This document shows positions 13,556 through 22,600 of a DNA stretch of 23,054 nt, one piece after another. How positions within the stretch are numbered: position 1 is the first letter of the stretch; every line of letters starts with the position of its first letter. Position numbers and translations under genes: made by a program. The stretch comes from Mageeibacillus sp. UBA5438 (GTDB taxonomy: Bacteria > Bacillota > Clostridia > Saccharofermentanales > DTU023). The stretch is from NCBI GenBank assembly GCA_002427535.1, contig DIRK01000024.1:8159-31212 (forward strand). Reading direction: 5' to 3'. The notes under the pieces are model-generated. The model saw nothing but the letters and a program-made list of their open reading frames with translations. It was not told the origin of the DNA and did no database searches.

Positions 13556-15651
13556 GATCGGAGAACCCCCAAAGCCTCAAGAGTCCGCCACAGCGGCGAT
13601 TCTGACAGAACCGGCCGGAGGCCGTTTCCATCGGAGATTCCCAGCTGAAAACCAAAAGCCGGGTCGCGCAGAAGGCTCAATAGACCCACTTCGTGAAATA
13701 CAAGAAGGGCAAGGGTCACATCGAGTGCGTCTGCTTTCACATTATACCGATGTGAGACAAGCCACGCCAGACGAACAGGCGAAAATAAAAGAGGACGCCC
13801 ATCGTCTTTGAACATCTCGATCAGCTGCCACAAGGCAGCAAACAAGTTTTGACTCAATTCGGGGCGCGTTGCAACCGGATATTGTGAGAGATCGTTACCC
13901 GCCGTTAAATAGTCGTAAAGAGACGCCGCCTCGCGGTCATTTTTTGTCTCAGCGGCAGGTCGCACATCGACGAGACGCAGTTGGACGGTTCTTCGATGAT
14001 TCCACTCGTTTATCTCAGGGGCCGCGATCATATCGACCACATCGCCGATGTCATAAAATGCCGCCTCGTCGCCTCGCCCGAAGAAAAGCGCGTCGAAGCT
14101 TTGCATCGATTCGTCCGGTGATCGCAGGGTCAATTTGAGATGACGGCCGTTTCCCACTCGCGCGATCGACTCAATCGTAAAATTTTCAAGCCATACGACA
14201 AGGCGCTCAAAGCCTTCGCCGGTGGGTTCCATCGATTCGAGGTTTTCCACGGCCTGAAGCTCAAGCATAAAAGCCTCCGCCTTGATGTCAGCCCTGTGCG
14301 GGATCACGCGATCCTCGGGATCCAGTGTGTCAAAATAAAGGGCCATATGCTCTTCAAAAGCTTTAAGGTTATCGGCTTTAAGCGTCAGTCCCGCAGCCCC
14401 TGTGTGGCCACCATATTTTTCCAGGAACTGATCGGCCGTTCGGATGGCCTTGATCAGGTCAATATGGCCAAAAGAGCGCGCAGAGCCTGTGAGCCAGCCG
14501 TTGTCTTCATTCAAAGTAATCGCCGGAACCCGAAGCTTTTCCGCCATACGGGAGCTGACAATGCCCAATACGCCCGGATGCCAGTCTTTGCCGGCGACAA
14601 TCGCGATGCCGGGACTTTCTGCCTTTGAGGTAACCGACAAAAGCGCCTGTGAGAAAACGTCCTGTTCCACTTCACGGCGCTTTTGGTTTAAAAGATCAAG
14701 CTCGGTGGCAAGACGGTCTGCTTCCTTTTTGTCGTTGGCTAAAAGTAAGTCCATCGCAAGCCGCACATCGCCCATCCGCCCGGCCGCGTTCAGCCTTGGT
14801 GCGACAGAAAATGCAATGTCGCGCGCATTGATCTTCTGTGTGTTGGTGCCTGATACGCGGCACACGGCCTTCAAGCCCTCCGGCGCGTCTTCTTGAAAAC
14901 GTAGAATCCCCTCCCGGGCGATAATCCGATTCGCACCGAGTAATGGCACGACATCGGCAATCGTTCCGACCGACGCCAAGGTCACCAGGGTATCGCGTAC
15001 AGGAGAAATTTCTCCTCGCTTTTGGTCAAGCGCCAGAGTCAATAACAACGCCACCCCCGCGCCTGACAAATGTTGGTAGAGATGGCCCTCTCCCTCTAAG
15101 GTCGGGTTGATGATTGGCACGTCCAAAAGATCCTGGTGGCCCGTCGCCTGATGATGGTCCGTGACGATCACCTCAATGCCATGTTTTTTTAATTCCGCGA
15201 CTGCAAGTCCGGACGAGGTACCTGTATCCACCGTCACGACAAGATCCGGGTGATGGTATGAGATTTCGTCAACCAGCCCTTCTGACAGCCCGTATCCGTC
15301 ATCAAAACGATCCGGGATCAGCCAATCGGGACGGACCCCCAGTTGATCGAAATAGCGACAGAGGATGGCCGCGGCTGTGAGGCCGTCGGCATCGTAATCG
15401 CCGAAAATAAGAAGTTTGGGATGCTCTTTTTCCAACACCCGCAAGAGGATACTGCAGGCCTTGTCCATATCATGCAATAAAAATGGATCGGGCAAATCGT
15501 CCGACGACGCGTTCAGAATGACGCGGCGTTTTTCAGCCGTATCAAAGCCGCGTGCTGAGAGCACGCGCGTCAAAAGATCACCCTTGGCCGTCCCGTCATC
15601 CAGGAGTTGCCATGGCGTTGATTGGAGCCAATGTTCGGTCGCTTGTTTCAT
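13552..15651 (-). CDS. recJ: Single-stranded-DNA-specific exonuclease RecJ
   Basis: 5'-3' ssDNA exonuclease of the DHH/DHHA1 phosphoesterase superfamily, acting in recombination, mismatch and base-excision repair. The DHH motifs are FGDYDADGLTA (Asp85, Asp87, Asp89), VDTG at 141-144 and TDHHQ at 164-168, then SGAGVALLL and VGTIADVVPL. The DHHA1 part includes PRLNAAGRMG and YGGHTGAAGL. At 699 residues it is longer than E. coli RecJ (577) and has the extra C-terminal domain found in Bacillus-type RecJ (about 570-699). Motif III reads VDTGTSS where VDNGI or VDCGI is more usual, but the Asp is kept. ATG 15651 has AAGGAT four bases upstream. The gene starts 20 bp after the rpsU terminator and overlaps rel by four bases. 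Confidence 0.95.
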   Translation of the reverse strand: MKQATEHWLQSTPWQLLDDGTAKGDLLTRVLSARGFDTAEKRRVILNASSDDLPDPFLLHDMDKACSILLRVLEKEHPKLLIFGDYDADGLTAAAILCRYFDQLGVRPDWLIPDRFDDGYGLSEGLVDEISYHHPDLVVTVDTGTSSGLAVAELKKHGIEVIVTDHHQATGHQDLLDVPIINPTLEGEGHLYQHLSGAGVALLLTLALDQKRGEISPVRDTLVTLASVGTIADVVPLLGANRIIAREGILRFQEDAPEGLKAVCRVSGTNTQKINARDIAFSVAPRLNAAGRMGDVRLAMDLLLANDKKEADRLATELDLLNQKRREVEQDVFSQALLSVTSKAESPGIAIVAGKDWHPGVLGIVSSRMAEKLRVPAITLNEDNGWLTGSARSFGHIDLIKAIRTADQFLEKYGGHTGAAGLTLKADNLKAFEEHMALYFDTLDPEDRVIPHRADIKAEAFMLELQAVENLESMEPTGEGFERLVVWLENFTIESIARVGNGRHLKLTLRSPDESMQSFDALFFGRGDEAAFYDIGDVVDMIAAPEINEWNHRRTVQLRLVDVRPAAETKNDREAASLYDYLTAGNDLSQYPVATRPELSQNLFAALWQLIEMFKDDGRPLLFSPVRLAWLVSHRYNVKADALDVTLALLVFHEVGLLSLLRDPAFGFQLGISDGNGLRPVLSESPLWRTLEALGVLRS

Positions 15652-15671
15652 TCGATCCTTACCCTTGTCTC

Positions 15672-15709
15672 AAAAATAAAAGAGGCCCGTTGTACGCACA
15701 ACGAACCTC
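15672..15709 (-). terminator. Intrinsic terminator between rpsU and recJ
   Basis: On the minus strand two 12-base arms (15698-15709 and 15682-15693) pair, with two T-G wobbles, around a four-base GCGT loop and are followed by TTTTATTTTT. It lies 21 bp after the rpsU stop and ends 20 bp before the recJ start, so recJ-rel must be expressed by read-through or from a promoter that overlaps this structure. Confidence 0.9.
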
Positions 15710-15730
15710 CTCGTTTTCGTCCTTGAAAAA

Positions 15731-15904
15731 TCAGCGCTTGCGCTTTCTGGCGGCTTCCGCTTTCTTCTTGCGTTTGACACTCGGTTTTTCGTAATGCTCA
15801 CGTTTACGCACTTCAGCCAGCACGCCGGAACGGGCGCAGGAACGCTTGAAACGTCTCAGCGCACTGTCCAGGGATTCATTTTCTTTTACACGAATCTCCG
15901 TCAA
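15731..15904 (-). CDS. rpsU: 30S ribosomal protein S21
   Basis: Small basic protein of the 30S platform that affects initiation of translation. The 57-residue product reads MTEIRVKENESLDSALRRFK at the start, then KRSCARSGVLAEVRKREHYEKPS and a very basic tail ending KRKR. This matches S21 across its whole length (family about 55-70 residues). The start codon is TTG 15904; no other in-frame start exists before the conserved region, and GAGGG lies six bases upstream. Because of the TTG start and small size it is easily missed by ORF scans. It has a strong promoter and a strong terminator, with recJ and rel following. Confidence 0.95.
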   Translation of the reverse strand: MTEIRVKENESLDSALRRFKRSCARSGVLAEVRKREHYEKPSVKRKKKAEAARKRKR

Positions 15905-15964
15905 CCTTATCCCTCCCCTCGCAGTGGACTTTCTGAAACCCAGACGGATTCACAGTTCGCGAGT

Positions 15965-15994
15965 AGTATACAATGATTAAAGTGAAAACGTCAA
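15965..15994 (-). promoter_or_regulatory. Promoter of rpsU (and possibly recJ-rel)
   Basis: TTGACG (15989-15994) and TATACT (15965-15970) on the minus strand are 18 bp apart, each one mismatch from consensus. The predicted leader is about 54 bases and carries only a weak CTG-GGTTT-CAG hairpin. The -10 overlaps a TACAAT on the plus strand (15969-15974) that could serve the divergent DUF2207 gene, though that one lacks a convincing -35. Confidence 0.7.
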
Positions 15995-16038
15995 ACGAAT
16001 GTCACTAAGAGTCACGAACATGAGGAGGCTTTAGGGCT

Positions 16039-17865
16039 TTGACAAAGGCACATTTCAACAAAAGAGAACAAAAAGGACGCCGAATAAGGGCGCTCGCGCT
16101 TGTTTTAATGGTACTTCTTTCTTGGTTTTTGCTGCCGGCCACACCCGTATTCGCTGATGAGACCAAGCCGTCAAGCTATGTCAAAAGAGCCGAGGCGGAC
16201 ATCACGGTCAATACAGACGGCACCGTCGACATTGTCGAGACCTTTTCCTATCATTTCCAAAAACCCATAGCGTCCATCCGCTTCGATCTGATATTCCCCT
16301 TCGAGGGCGAACCCCACCTCTCATCCATCGAGTTCGCGCAGCAAACAGGTGAAGGAGAGGGTATATACATCCAGATACCCGAGCGAAGCGAAACGAAAGC
16401 GCAACCCTTTTCCTACACCACCCAGCGAAAGCGTGACCGCGTGACGGTCGATTTAAAGATGACCAAGATCAGCGAAGACTGTGTATTTCGCCTTTCCTAC
16501 CAGTGGAACCGCGGCGTCGTCCATAAGGAGGGCAGGGCCCTGATCGCAGGCCCTCTCCTATCGGTCCGCACTGAAACACAGGTCGACACCATGCGCTGGA
16601 CCATCACGCTGCCTAAGACCTGCCGCGTCGAAAACACCAGCATCATCCCGGTTGCCATTCACACAATGACCGAAAACAAGCTCGATGAGCATGTCATTTC
16701 TTTTGTCGACAACCGCTCGTTTAAAAAAATTGACGGTATCAGCTTTCTCATCAGCACCTCGACGGCTTGTTTCCCTTTGATCCTACCGGCCTCCGATCCG
16801 TCGACCCTGTCGTCGATTATCGCCCGCACGGGCAAGCTGGCCACACGTCTGTCGCGTCTGGGACTTTTGCGCGACCGAATTATGCGTATTGTGTTGCCCC
16901 TAGTCGCCGCAGGCCTCATCATTTATGCCTTCCTTTACCTTATGCAATTGCTATGGGTCAAAAAAATAAAACCCAGTTATGCGCTATGGCCGGCCTTGGC
17001 CCGCCCTGCCATGGTCGCGAAAGTCGCACGCGTCAATCCCGATCAATCGCGCGTCTTAATAGCGACACTTTTGCAACTGATTAACCGCAAGGAAATCGAA
17101 TGGCTCGATGATGTGTTTATCTGGCGTAATCCGGAACGAAACGATTTTTCTGATTTCAGTGCCTGGGAAATACTCCTTTTGCAGTGGCTGTTTACCAATG
17201 AAAGCGATTACGATCATGTGCTCGCACCCGAGCGCTTGAGGCAGATGACTTACGGCGATGATTTCAAAGAATTAGCGCTTCGGTTTCAGAAACAAATTGA
17301 CCAGCACTATAACGACAACGGCCTTGTCAAGCCGCGTTGGACGACCACTTTTCGCATCATTTTCATGGTCTTTTCATTTGTGTTTGCGCTGATGGCCGTG
17401 GTGCTGTTTTCAATTTCGCGCTCTTCCACCGCCTTTTTCCTACTGATCCCCGCGGTCATCTTTGCTTTTGGCAGCCTGTCATTTCGCTTTTTGACGGAAG
17501 CGGGCGTCAACCGCTATTTAGAAACCATGCGCTTTTCGAGCAAGCTATCGGATCCCAAAGAGATCATCGATTCCTGTGCTTCTCAGCTGAGTGAAATCGA
17601 GACCCTGATCAGTATCCTGCCCGCCGCGGTGGTCCTCGGAAAAACAAAACAATACATGCAGGGCATCCGTGAATTGCCCCGCCGTTCGTTCATGCGCGCG
17701 GCTTACGCCATTCTTCATGTGTACAGGCGCATCCCCATGCCGCCCAAAGAGGAAGATCGCACAGCCGACAACCTCGAGGAAATCACTCGGCTGCATTATG
17801 AGCTCGAAGAAATCGAGCGTGTCATGGCCGCATGGAAAGAGTACTTTGATAACTGCTTTATCTAA
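16039..17865 (+). CDS. DUF2207-domain membrane protein with signal peptide
   Basis: A 608-residue envelope protein of unknown function. A signal peptide is clear: basic residues 7-18, hydrophobic 19-33, and a cleavage site after PVFA at about 39. The extracellular part (40-280) starts YVKRAEADITVNTDGTVDIVETF, typical of DUF2207. Then come a helix at about 282-307, a cytoplasmic region (308-436) with YALWPALARPAMVAKVARVNPD and LIATLLQLINRKEIEW (the DUF2207 winged-helix-like repeat), two helices (about 438-459 and 463-485), and a cytoplasmic C-terminus with an acidic coiled-coil-like end. The TTG 16039 start is supported by GAGGAGG ten bases upstream; an upstream ATG at 16020 reads into a stop after four codons. 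The last 8 bp overlap the end of ispF on the other strand. Confidence 0.82.
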   Translation: MTKAHFNKREQKGRRIRALALVLMVLLSWFLLPATPVFADETKPSSYVKRAEADITVNTDGTVDIVETFSYHFQKPIASIRFDLIFPFEGEPHLSSIEFAQQTGEGEGIYIQIPERSETKAQPFSYTTQRKRDRVTVDLKMTKISEDCVFRLSYQWNRGVVHKEGRALIAGPLLSVRTETQVDTMRWTITLPKTCRVENTSIIPVAIHTMTENKLDEHVISFVDNRSFKKIDGISFLISTSTACFPLILPASDPSTLSSIIARTGKLATRLSRLGLLRDRIMRIVLPLVAAGLIIYAFLYLMQLLWVKKIKPSYALWPALARPAMVAKVARVNPDQSRVLIATLLQLINRKEIEWLDDVFIWRNPERNDFSDFSAWEILLLQWLFTNESDYDHVLAPERLRQMTYGDDFKELALRFQKQIDQHYNDNGLVKPRWTTTFRIIFMVFSFVFALMAVVLFSISRSSTAFFLLIPAVIFAFGSLSFRFLTEAGVNRYLETMRFSSKLSDPKEIIDSCASQLSEIETLISILPAAVVLGKTKQYMQGIRELPRRSFMRAAYAILHVYRRIPMPPKEEDRTADNLEEITRLHYELEEIERVMAAWKEYFDNCFI

Positions 17866-18373
17866 AGGGGGTCCTACGAGCGGAGGCGATGCAAAGACAG
17901 GCAATCCCCTCCCCTTTCCCAAAGGCGGTTAAACCTTCCCCTGAGGTCGCCGTAATCGCGACATGACAAACATTAAGTCGCGTCATCTTTGCGATCTCTT
18001 CTCTCATCGGGTCAATGACTTCCGCCAAATGCGGGCGCTTTGCCTCAATTGAAAAAGAAAGATGCAGCAACTCAATGTCCTTTAACGTGTCAAGGGCGCG
18101 CGCCACATAGGCCCGGCTGTCCTTGATGCCCGCCTGGCACATATCGTCCGCCACCTTGCCCAAAATCCGCTCTCCGGAAAGCCCTGAAATCGCGTTTACG
18201 AGCGCGTGCAATATGACATCGGCGTCACTGTTTCCCATAAGGGGCGGAGCGTCGGGTATCAAAACGCCCCCCAAAAGGAGCGGACGCGACTTAAAAGCGT
18301 CGTCCCCTTCTGTCATAAAACGGTGACTGTCTTGGCCGATGGCACAAAAATACATTTCACGCGCATTTGACAT
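17858..18373 (-). CDS. ispF: IspF-like 2-C-methyl-D-erythritol 2,4-cyclodiphosphate synthase, divergent
   Basis: IspF makes MEcPP in the MEP isoprenoid pathway as a trimer with Zn2+ at Asp and His ligands. The 171-residue product keeps the metal-site residues: GQDSHRF (Asp15, His17) and NSDADVILHAL (His56), plus LLLGGVLIP and the C-terminal ATSGEGLTAFGKGEGIA. It departs from the classic family where E. coli has HALTDALLG (here HALVNAISG, Asp to Asn60) and where DIGKLFPDTD is replaced by ILGKVADDMCQAG. I recall similar sequences as an IspF-like subgroup in Clostridia-type genomes, so function is probable but not certain. ATG 18373 has AAGGGG eight bases upstream, 5 bp after the methyltransferase stop. 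It is the last gene of the ileS-queT-methyltransferase run. Confidence 0.8.
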   Translation of the reverse strand: MSNAREMYFCAIGQDSHRFMTEGDDAFKSRPLLLGGVLIPDAPPLMGNSDADVILHALVNAISGLSGERILGKVADDMCQAGIKDSRAYVARALDTLKDIELLHLSFSIEAKRPHLAEVIDPMREEIAKMTRLNVCHVAITATSGEGLTAFGKGEGIACLCIASARRTPFR

Positions 18374-18378
18374 CGCCG

Positions 18379-18996
18379 TTACCCCTTCTTCCCCCAGGCT
18401 TTGATCACATGATACCCTTTGGCGCGCGCGATCGTCTCCACCCGATCAAAAAGAGATGAAAGTTCCTTTTTTGCCGAAGACGCCCCCTGCTTCACGCGGA
18501 TCACGATATAGAACACACCCTCTGCCGCATGCTGATCACGGACTTCCCTAAATAAACGATACACCGTGTCTTTACCCGCGCGGATCGGCGGATTGCAAAT
18601 CACAAGATCAAAGACAGTATCGCCCGGCACACCGTCTGCCTCTATAAACCGGACATTGGGAACACCTATCTGTTTGGCATTTTCTTTTGCAAGTGTCACC
18701 GCACGGCTATTAATGTCACTGCCTGTGACGGTCAATGACGGCCGTAAGCGGGCAAGCACAATGGCCATTACACCCGCGCCTGTGCCAAGATCGAGGACCC
18801 GGAGGGAGGTGTCCTTTATTTCTTTTAAAATACTTTGAAGTAAAAGCGTGGTACCGGGATCAATCTGCCGCTTTGAAAAGACTCCTGAATCGGTTACAAA
18901 CGAAAAGCGGCTATCCTCAAATTGGCCGTGAATGATCGCTCTATCATGTTCAGCGCGGGGGGCGGGATCGTAATAATGTGAATGTTTCTTCTCCAT
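18379..18996 (-). CDS. Class I SAM methyltransferase, RsmC/YbxB-like
   Basis: Predicted SAM-dependent methyltransferase of the small-domain (MTS) family that includes 16S rRNA m2G1207 methyltransferase RsmC and its Bacillus homologue YbxB. The 205-residue product has the YbxB-type HYYDPAP N-terminus, FVTDSGVFSKRQIDPGT (the substrate-side segment), motif I VLDLGTGAGVMAI (about 67-79), GSDINSRAV (motif II) and the base-binding NPPIRAGK (motif IV), a hallmark of N2-guanine methyltransferases. The target is probably 16S rRNA guanine, though this branch also has members of unknown target. ATG 18996 follows GAGGAG nine bases upstream, which overlaps the end of queT. The gap to queT is 3 bp and to ispF 5 bp. 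Confidence 0.88.
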   Translation of the reverse strand: MEKKHSHYYDPAPRAEHDRAIIHGQFEDSRFSFVTDSGVFSKRQIDPGTTLLLQSILKEIKDTSLRVLDLGTGAGVMAIVLARLRPSLTVTGSDINSRAVTLAKENAKQIGVPNVRFIEADGVPGDTVFDLVICNPPIRAGKDTVYRLFREVRDQHAAEGVFYIVIRVKQGASSAKKELSSLFDRVETIARAKGYHVIKAWGKKG

Positions 18997-18999
18997 GGA

Positions 19000-19644
19000 T
19001 TACGACTCCTCTTTAGGGGCCCGCTCGCGCTCCCATTCCACAAGGTAGTTGCGCTTCGCCCAGGGTGTCTTTCGCAGCGCGGTAATAAGCGGGAGCCCTG
19101 CGACAAAAAGAACAAGCGACTGTGAGATGAAGATCGAGGCGATGCTGGCCGCGATAAGTGAGGGCGGCGGATGATCGGGTTGAATCAGGTAAGGGAGATA
19201 ACTGCCGACCACAAGTGCATTTAAACCGATAGGCGGCAGGAGTGGCAGAATGGTACGCCCCATTTTTTTGAAGCGTGAGTCTTGTTGTTGGGTGTCACCC
19301 AGTACCTCTTGGGCTAATTGGCGACGCCAGGGCTTTGCTAGACGCCAGGTCAAAACGGCGGACACAAGTGTCACAAGACTCCCCAAAATCACGTCCACCA
19401 TGCCTAAGGGCGTTGGATTCAATAAATTGGCTAAGAGGCAGCCGAGAAATACCCCCGGGATCGCAGACGGGAACAGCGCCGGCAAGGCCGTCAAGGCCTC
19501 TGCCAGGCGCAACTGGATGACAGTAAAACTCATGAATGAGGTCGCGACAGTGAGCACCAAGTAGACCGCGGTGACAATCGCGCCCTGCGTAATTAAAGCG
19601 AGCGGTGCGCCTTTAACTGACGACGACGGCGAACGCCATTTCAT
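19000..19644 (-). CDS. queT: QueT-family queuosine-precursor transporter
   Basis: Predicted substrate-binding (S) component of an ECF-type importer for queuosine precursors such as preQ1 or queuine. It matches QueT in AIVTAVYLVLTV, SFTVIQLRLAEALTALPALFPSAIPG, LGCLLANLLNP and VDVILGSLVTLVSAVLTW, forming about five to six membrane helices. With start ATG 19644 it has 214 residues, longer than the ~160-170 usual; the extra length is a basic/polar cytoplasmic loop at about residues 104-130 (WRRQLAQEVLGDTQQQDSRF). The start overlaps the ileS 3' end by 32 bp, with GGGA eleven bases upstream; the frame stays open up to 19704, so the exact start is uncertain. No preQ1 riboswitch is possible in front of it, because the upstream sequence is ileS coding DNA. 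Confidence 0.83.
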   Translation of the reverse strand: MKWRSPSSSVKGAPLALITQGAIVTAVYLVLTVATSFMSFTVIQLRLAEALTALPALFPSAIPGVFLGCLLANLLNPTPLGMVDVILGSLVTLVSAVLTWRLAKPWRRQLAQEVLGDTQQQDSRFKKMGRTILPLLPPIGLNALVVGSYLPYLIQPDHPPPSLIAASIASIFISQSLVLFVAGLPLITALRKTPWAKRNYLVEWERERAPKEES

Positions 19645-22600
19645 GGCCGTTGATATCCCATTTTTCGCCCGAAACACCCGCCGGAAGCGCGTTATTATCG
19701 TCAAAGAAGATGATCTGGTCCGCCAGAACGTCCGTCATGATGGCGTCGGCATAGCGGTCCAGAACCGCTTCTCGCTCATCACGTTTGATAAAGAGTGTAA
19801 TCCGATCGGTCACCTCAAAGTCATGCGCGCGGCGCATGGTCTGCACCTTGCTGACGATCTCGCGGACAAGACCCTCTTCAATGAGGCTTTCGGTGAGTTC
19901 GGTGACAAGCGCGACCTTGACATCGCCCGTACCTTCCACTGCGAATCCCGTCATCGGGACTTCTTCTGCCAAAAGATCCTCCGCGGTCAAGCTGTACAAA
20001 GTACCCTCCACATCGAGTTCAATCTTGCCTTGCGCGTCTAAAGCGTCCATCGTCTTACGCCCGGGGAGCGCTTCGATGAGGGGGCGTGCCTTCGGAAGGT
20101 CGCCGCCCATTACACGGCCGAGCGTGCGAAGTTGTGGTTTAAAGGTGAAATCGATCAGACGGCGATCATCTCCTTCGAAACTCAATGCCTTCACGTTCAA
20201 CTCATCGCGTACAAGTGATGCAAGCTCTTCTGACAGGGGTTCGGAACCGACGACGATCATCTCGGATAGGGGTTGGCGAATTTTTAATTGCGCATTGTTT
20301 CTGGCGGCGCGTCCGAGCGACACCCATTCAAGCACGCGATCCATGTCACGCTCAAGGTCTGTGTCAATCTTCCCTGTGTCAAAGACGGGGAAATCACACA
20401 TGTGGATGCTTTCGGGGGCATCGGCTAAGCGATTTGCCACAAGGTTCTGGTACACCGTCTCCGCCATGAAGGGCGTGAAGGGTGCCACGAGGTAAGCCAT
20501 GGTCACCAAGATGTCGTGCAACACGATGTAGGCCGTAATCTTATCGGTCTCCATGTCCGGACCCCAGTAGCGTTCGCGTGAGCGACGCACGTACCAGTTC
20601 GACAAGTCTTCTACAAATGTTTCTAAGGCCCGTGCCGCGGTGGTGATATCGCAGTGGTCGAGGCGCTCGTCGACCTCCCGGATCAGGGAGTGAAGGCGGC
20701 TTTCAATCCAGCGGTCCATGACCGTCTTGTACTCTTCCACGGGGAAGTGTTCGTAATCCGAACGCTGGAAATTGTCAATATTGGCGTACAGAACAAAGAA
20801 CGCGTATGTATTCCAGAAAGTCCCCATGAAGCGACGTTTGGCTTCATTGACAGAATCCTCTGAGAAGCGGGCGGAAAGCCAGGGTTGCGAACCCGAGCAG
20901 AACATCCAACGCATCGCGTCGGCGCCTTCTTGATCGAGGATTTTTCCGGGTTCCACGATATTGCCCAGATGCTTGGACATTTTGACCCCGTCTTTATCGA
21001 GTACGTGCCCGAGCACCAGGCATGTTTCAAAGGCCTCTTTGCTGAAAAGAAGGCTGCTGATCGCGTGAAGCGAGTAGAACCAACCGCGCGTCTGGTCGAT
21101 GGCCTCGGAAATGAAATCCGCCGGCATGCGCGACTCAAATAACGCCTTATTCTCGAAAGGATAATGATACTGGGCAAACGGCATGGCGCCTGAATCGTAC
21201 CAGCCGTCGATAACCTCCGGCACGCGCGTCATCACGCCTGAACACTCGGGGCATGTGAGGTGCACGCGGTCGATCATGGGCTTGTGGAGCTCGATGTCAT
21301 CGGGGCAATCATGTGACATCGCTTTCAGTTCTTCGATCGAGCCGACGACATGCTGTTTGTGGCAGCTCTCGCACTCCCACACAGGAAGCGGTGTGCCCCA
21401 GTAGCGTTCGCGTGACAGGCACCAATCGATGACGTTTTCCAAAAAGTTTCCAAAACGTCCCGGCCCGATATGGGGAGGAATCCAGTTGATTTTTGCGTTG
21501 TTTTCAAGCAGTTCATCCCGAAGCTTGGTCATCTCGATAAACCATGCCGTGCGCGCGTAGTAGATGAGCGGTGTGTCGCAGCGCCAGCAGAAGGGGTAGG
21601 TATGCTCCGTTTCTGTTTCAAAGAGCAATAAATTCTCTTTTTTCAGGATGTCCACAAGTCCCTGATCGGCGTCTTTGACAAAGACCCCCGCAAAATCGGT
21701 GACCTCTTCGGTCATCGTCCCGTCCGGGGCGACAAATTGGATGAGGGGAAGATTATGGGCGCGGCCAAGACGCGCGTCATCTTCACCAAAGGCAGGCGCG
21801 ATATGTACAATGCCCGTGCCGTCCGTCAGGGTGACATAAGGATCGGAGATCACAAAGTAGGCGCGTTTTCCTGACTGGCGAATGCTGTCCACCGCGTAAG
21901 GATAAAGCGGTTCGTATTCACGTCCGACCAGTTCACTTCCGCGGTAGGTTTCAAGGACGCGGGCATCCTCTCCTAATACGGCTTTGTAAAGCGCTTTGGC
22001 GATAATATATTTGGGGCGACCTGCACTCCCGTCCGGTTCATGATCTGTCTCGCAGAGCACATAGTCTTCCTCGGCGTTCACGCAGAGCGCGAGGTTAGAA
22101 GGCAATGTCCAGGGTGTGGTCGTCCAGACGGCAAAATACGTGTCAGGCGCATCTTTCGCGCGAAAACGCACATAAACAGAGCGCTCTGTAATATCTTTGT
22201 AGCCTTGGGCCACTTCATGGCTTGAGAGCGAAGTGCCGCAGCGCGGGCAATAAGGTACCACCTTATGGCCTTTGTAGATCAGGTCTTTGTTCCAGATCTC
22301 TTTTAAAGACCACCACACGGATTCGATGTAGTCATTTTCGTAGGTGACATAGGGGTGCTCCATGTCGGCCCAAAAACCGATGCGTTCCGACATCTCCTCC
22401 CATTCAGCCTTATATTTCCAAACCGATTGTTTGCATTCCTTGATAAAGGCTTCCACGCCATAGGCTTCGATTTGTTCTTTGCCGTCGAGCCCGAGGCGTT
22501 TTTCAACTTCAAGCTCCACCGGAAGCCCGTGCGTGTCCCAGCCGGCTTTCCTCGGCACATAGTAACCCTTCATGGTCCGGTAGCGAGGGATTAAGTCCTT

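Noticed and set aside
17800..17857. GCTCGA-TTTCT-TCGAGC inverted repeat on the minus strand after ispF
   Set aside because: There is no T-run after it, and it lies in the Glu-rich coding sequence of the DUF2207 gene, which explains the repeated GAG/CTC triplets.
19785..20495. Long open frame antisense to ileS (about 236 codons), and similar antisense frames at 4500-4958 and 20683-21177
   Set aside because: They lie wholly over well-conserved genes, have no ribosome binding site or family motif, and have Ser/Arg-rich or Pro-rich composition typical of shadow frames in GC-balanced coding DNA.
20562..21420. A 20-base identical stretch occurring twice in ileS (near 20565 and 21400)
   Set aside because: Both copies encode the short peptide S-R-E-R-Y-W-G at two conserved sites of the synthetase. 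Shared codon use explains it and there are no flanking repeat features.
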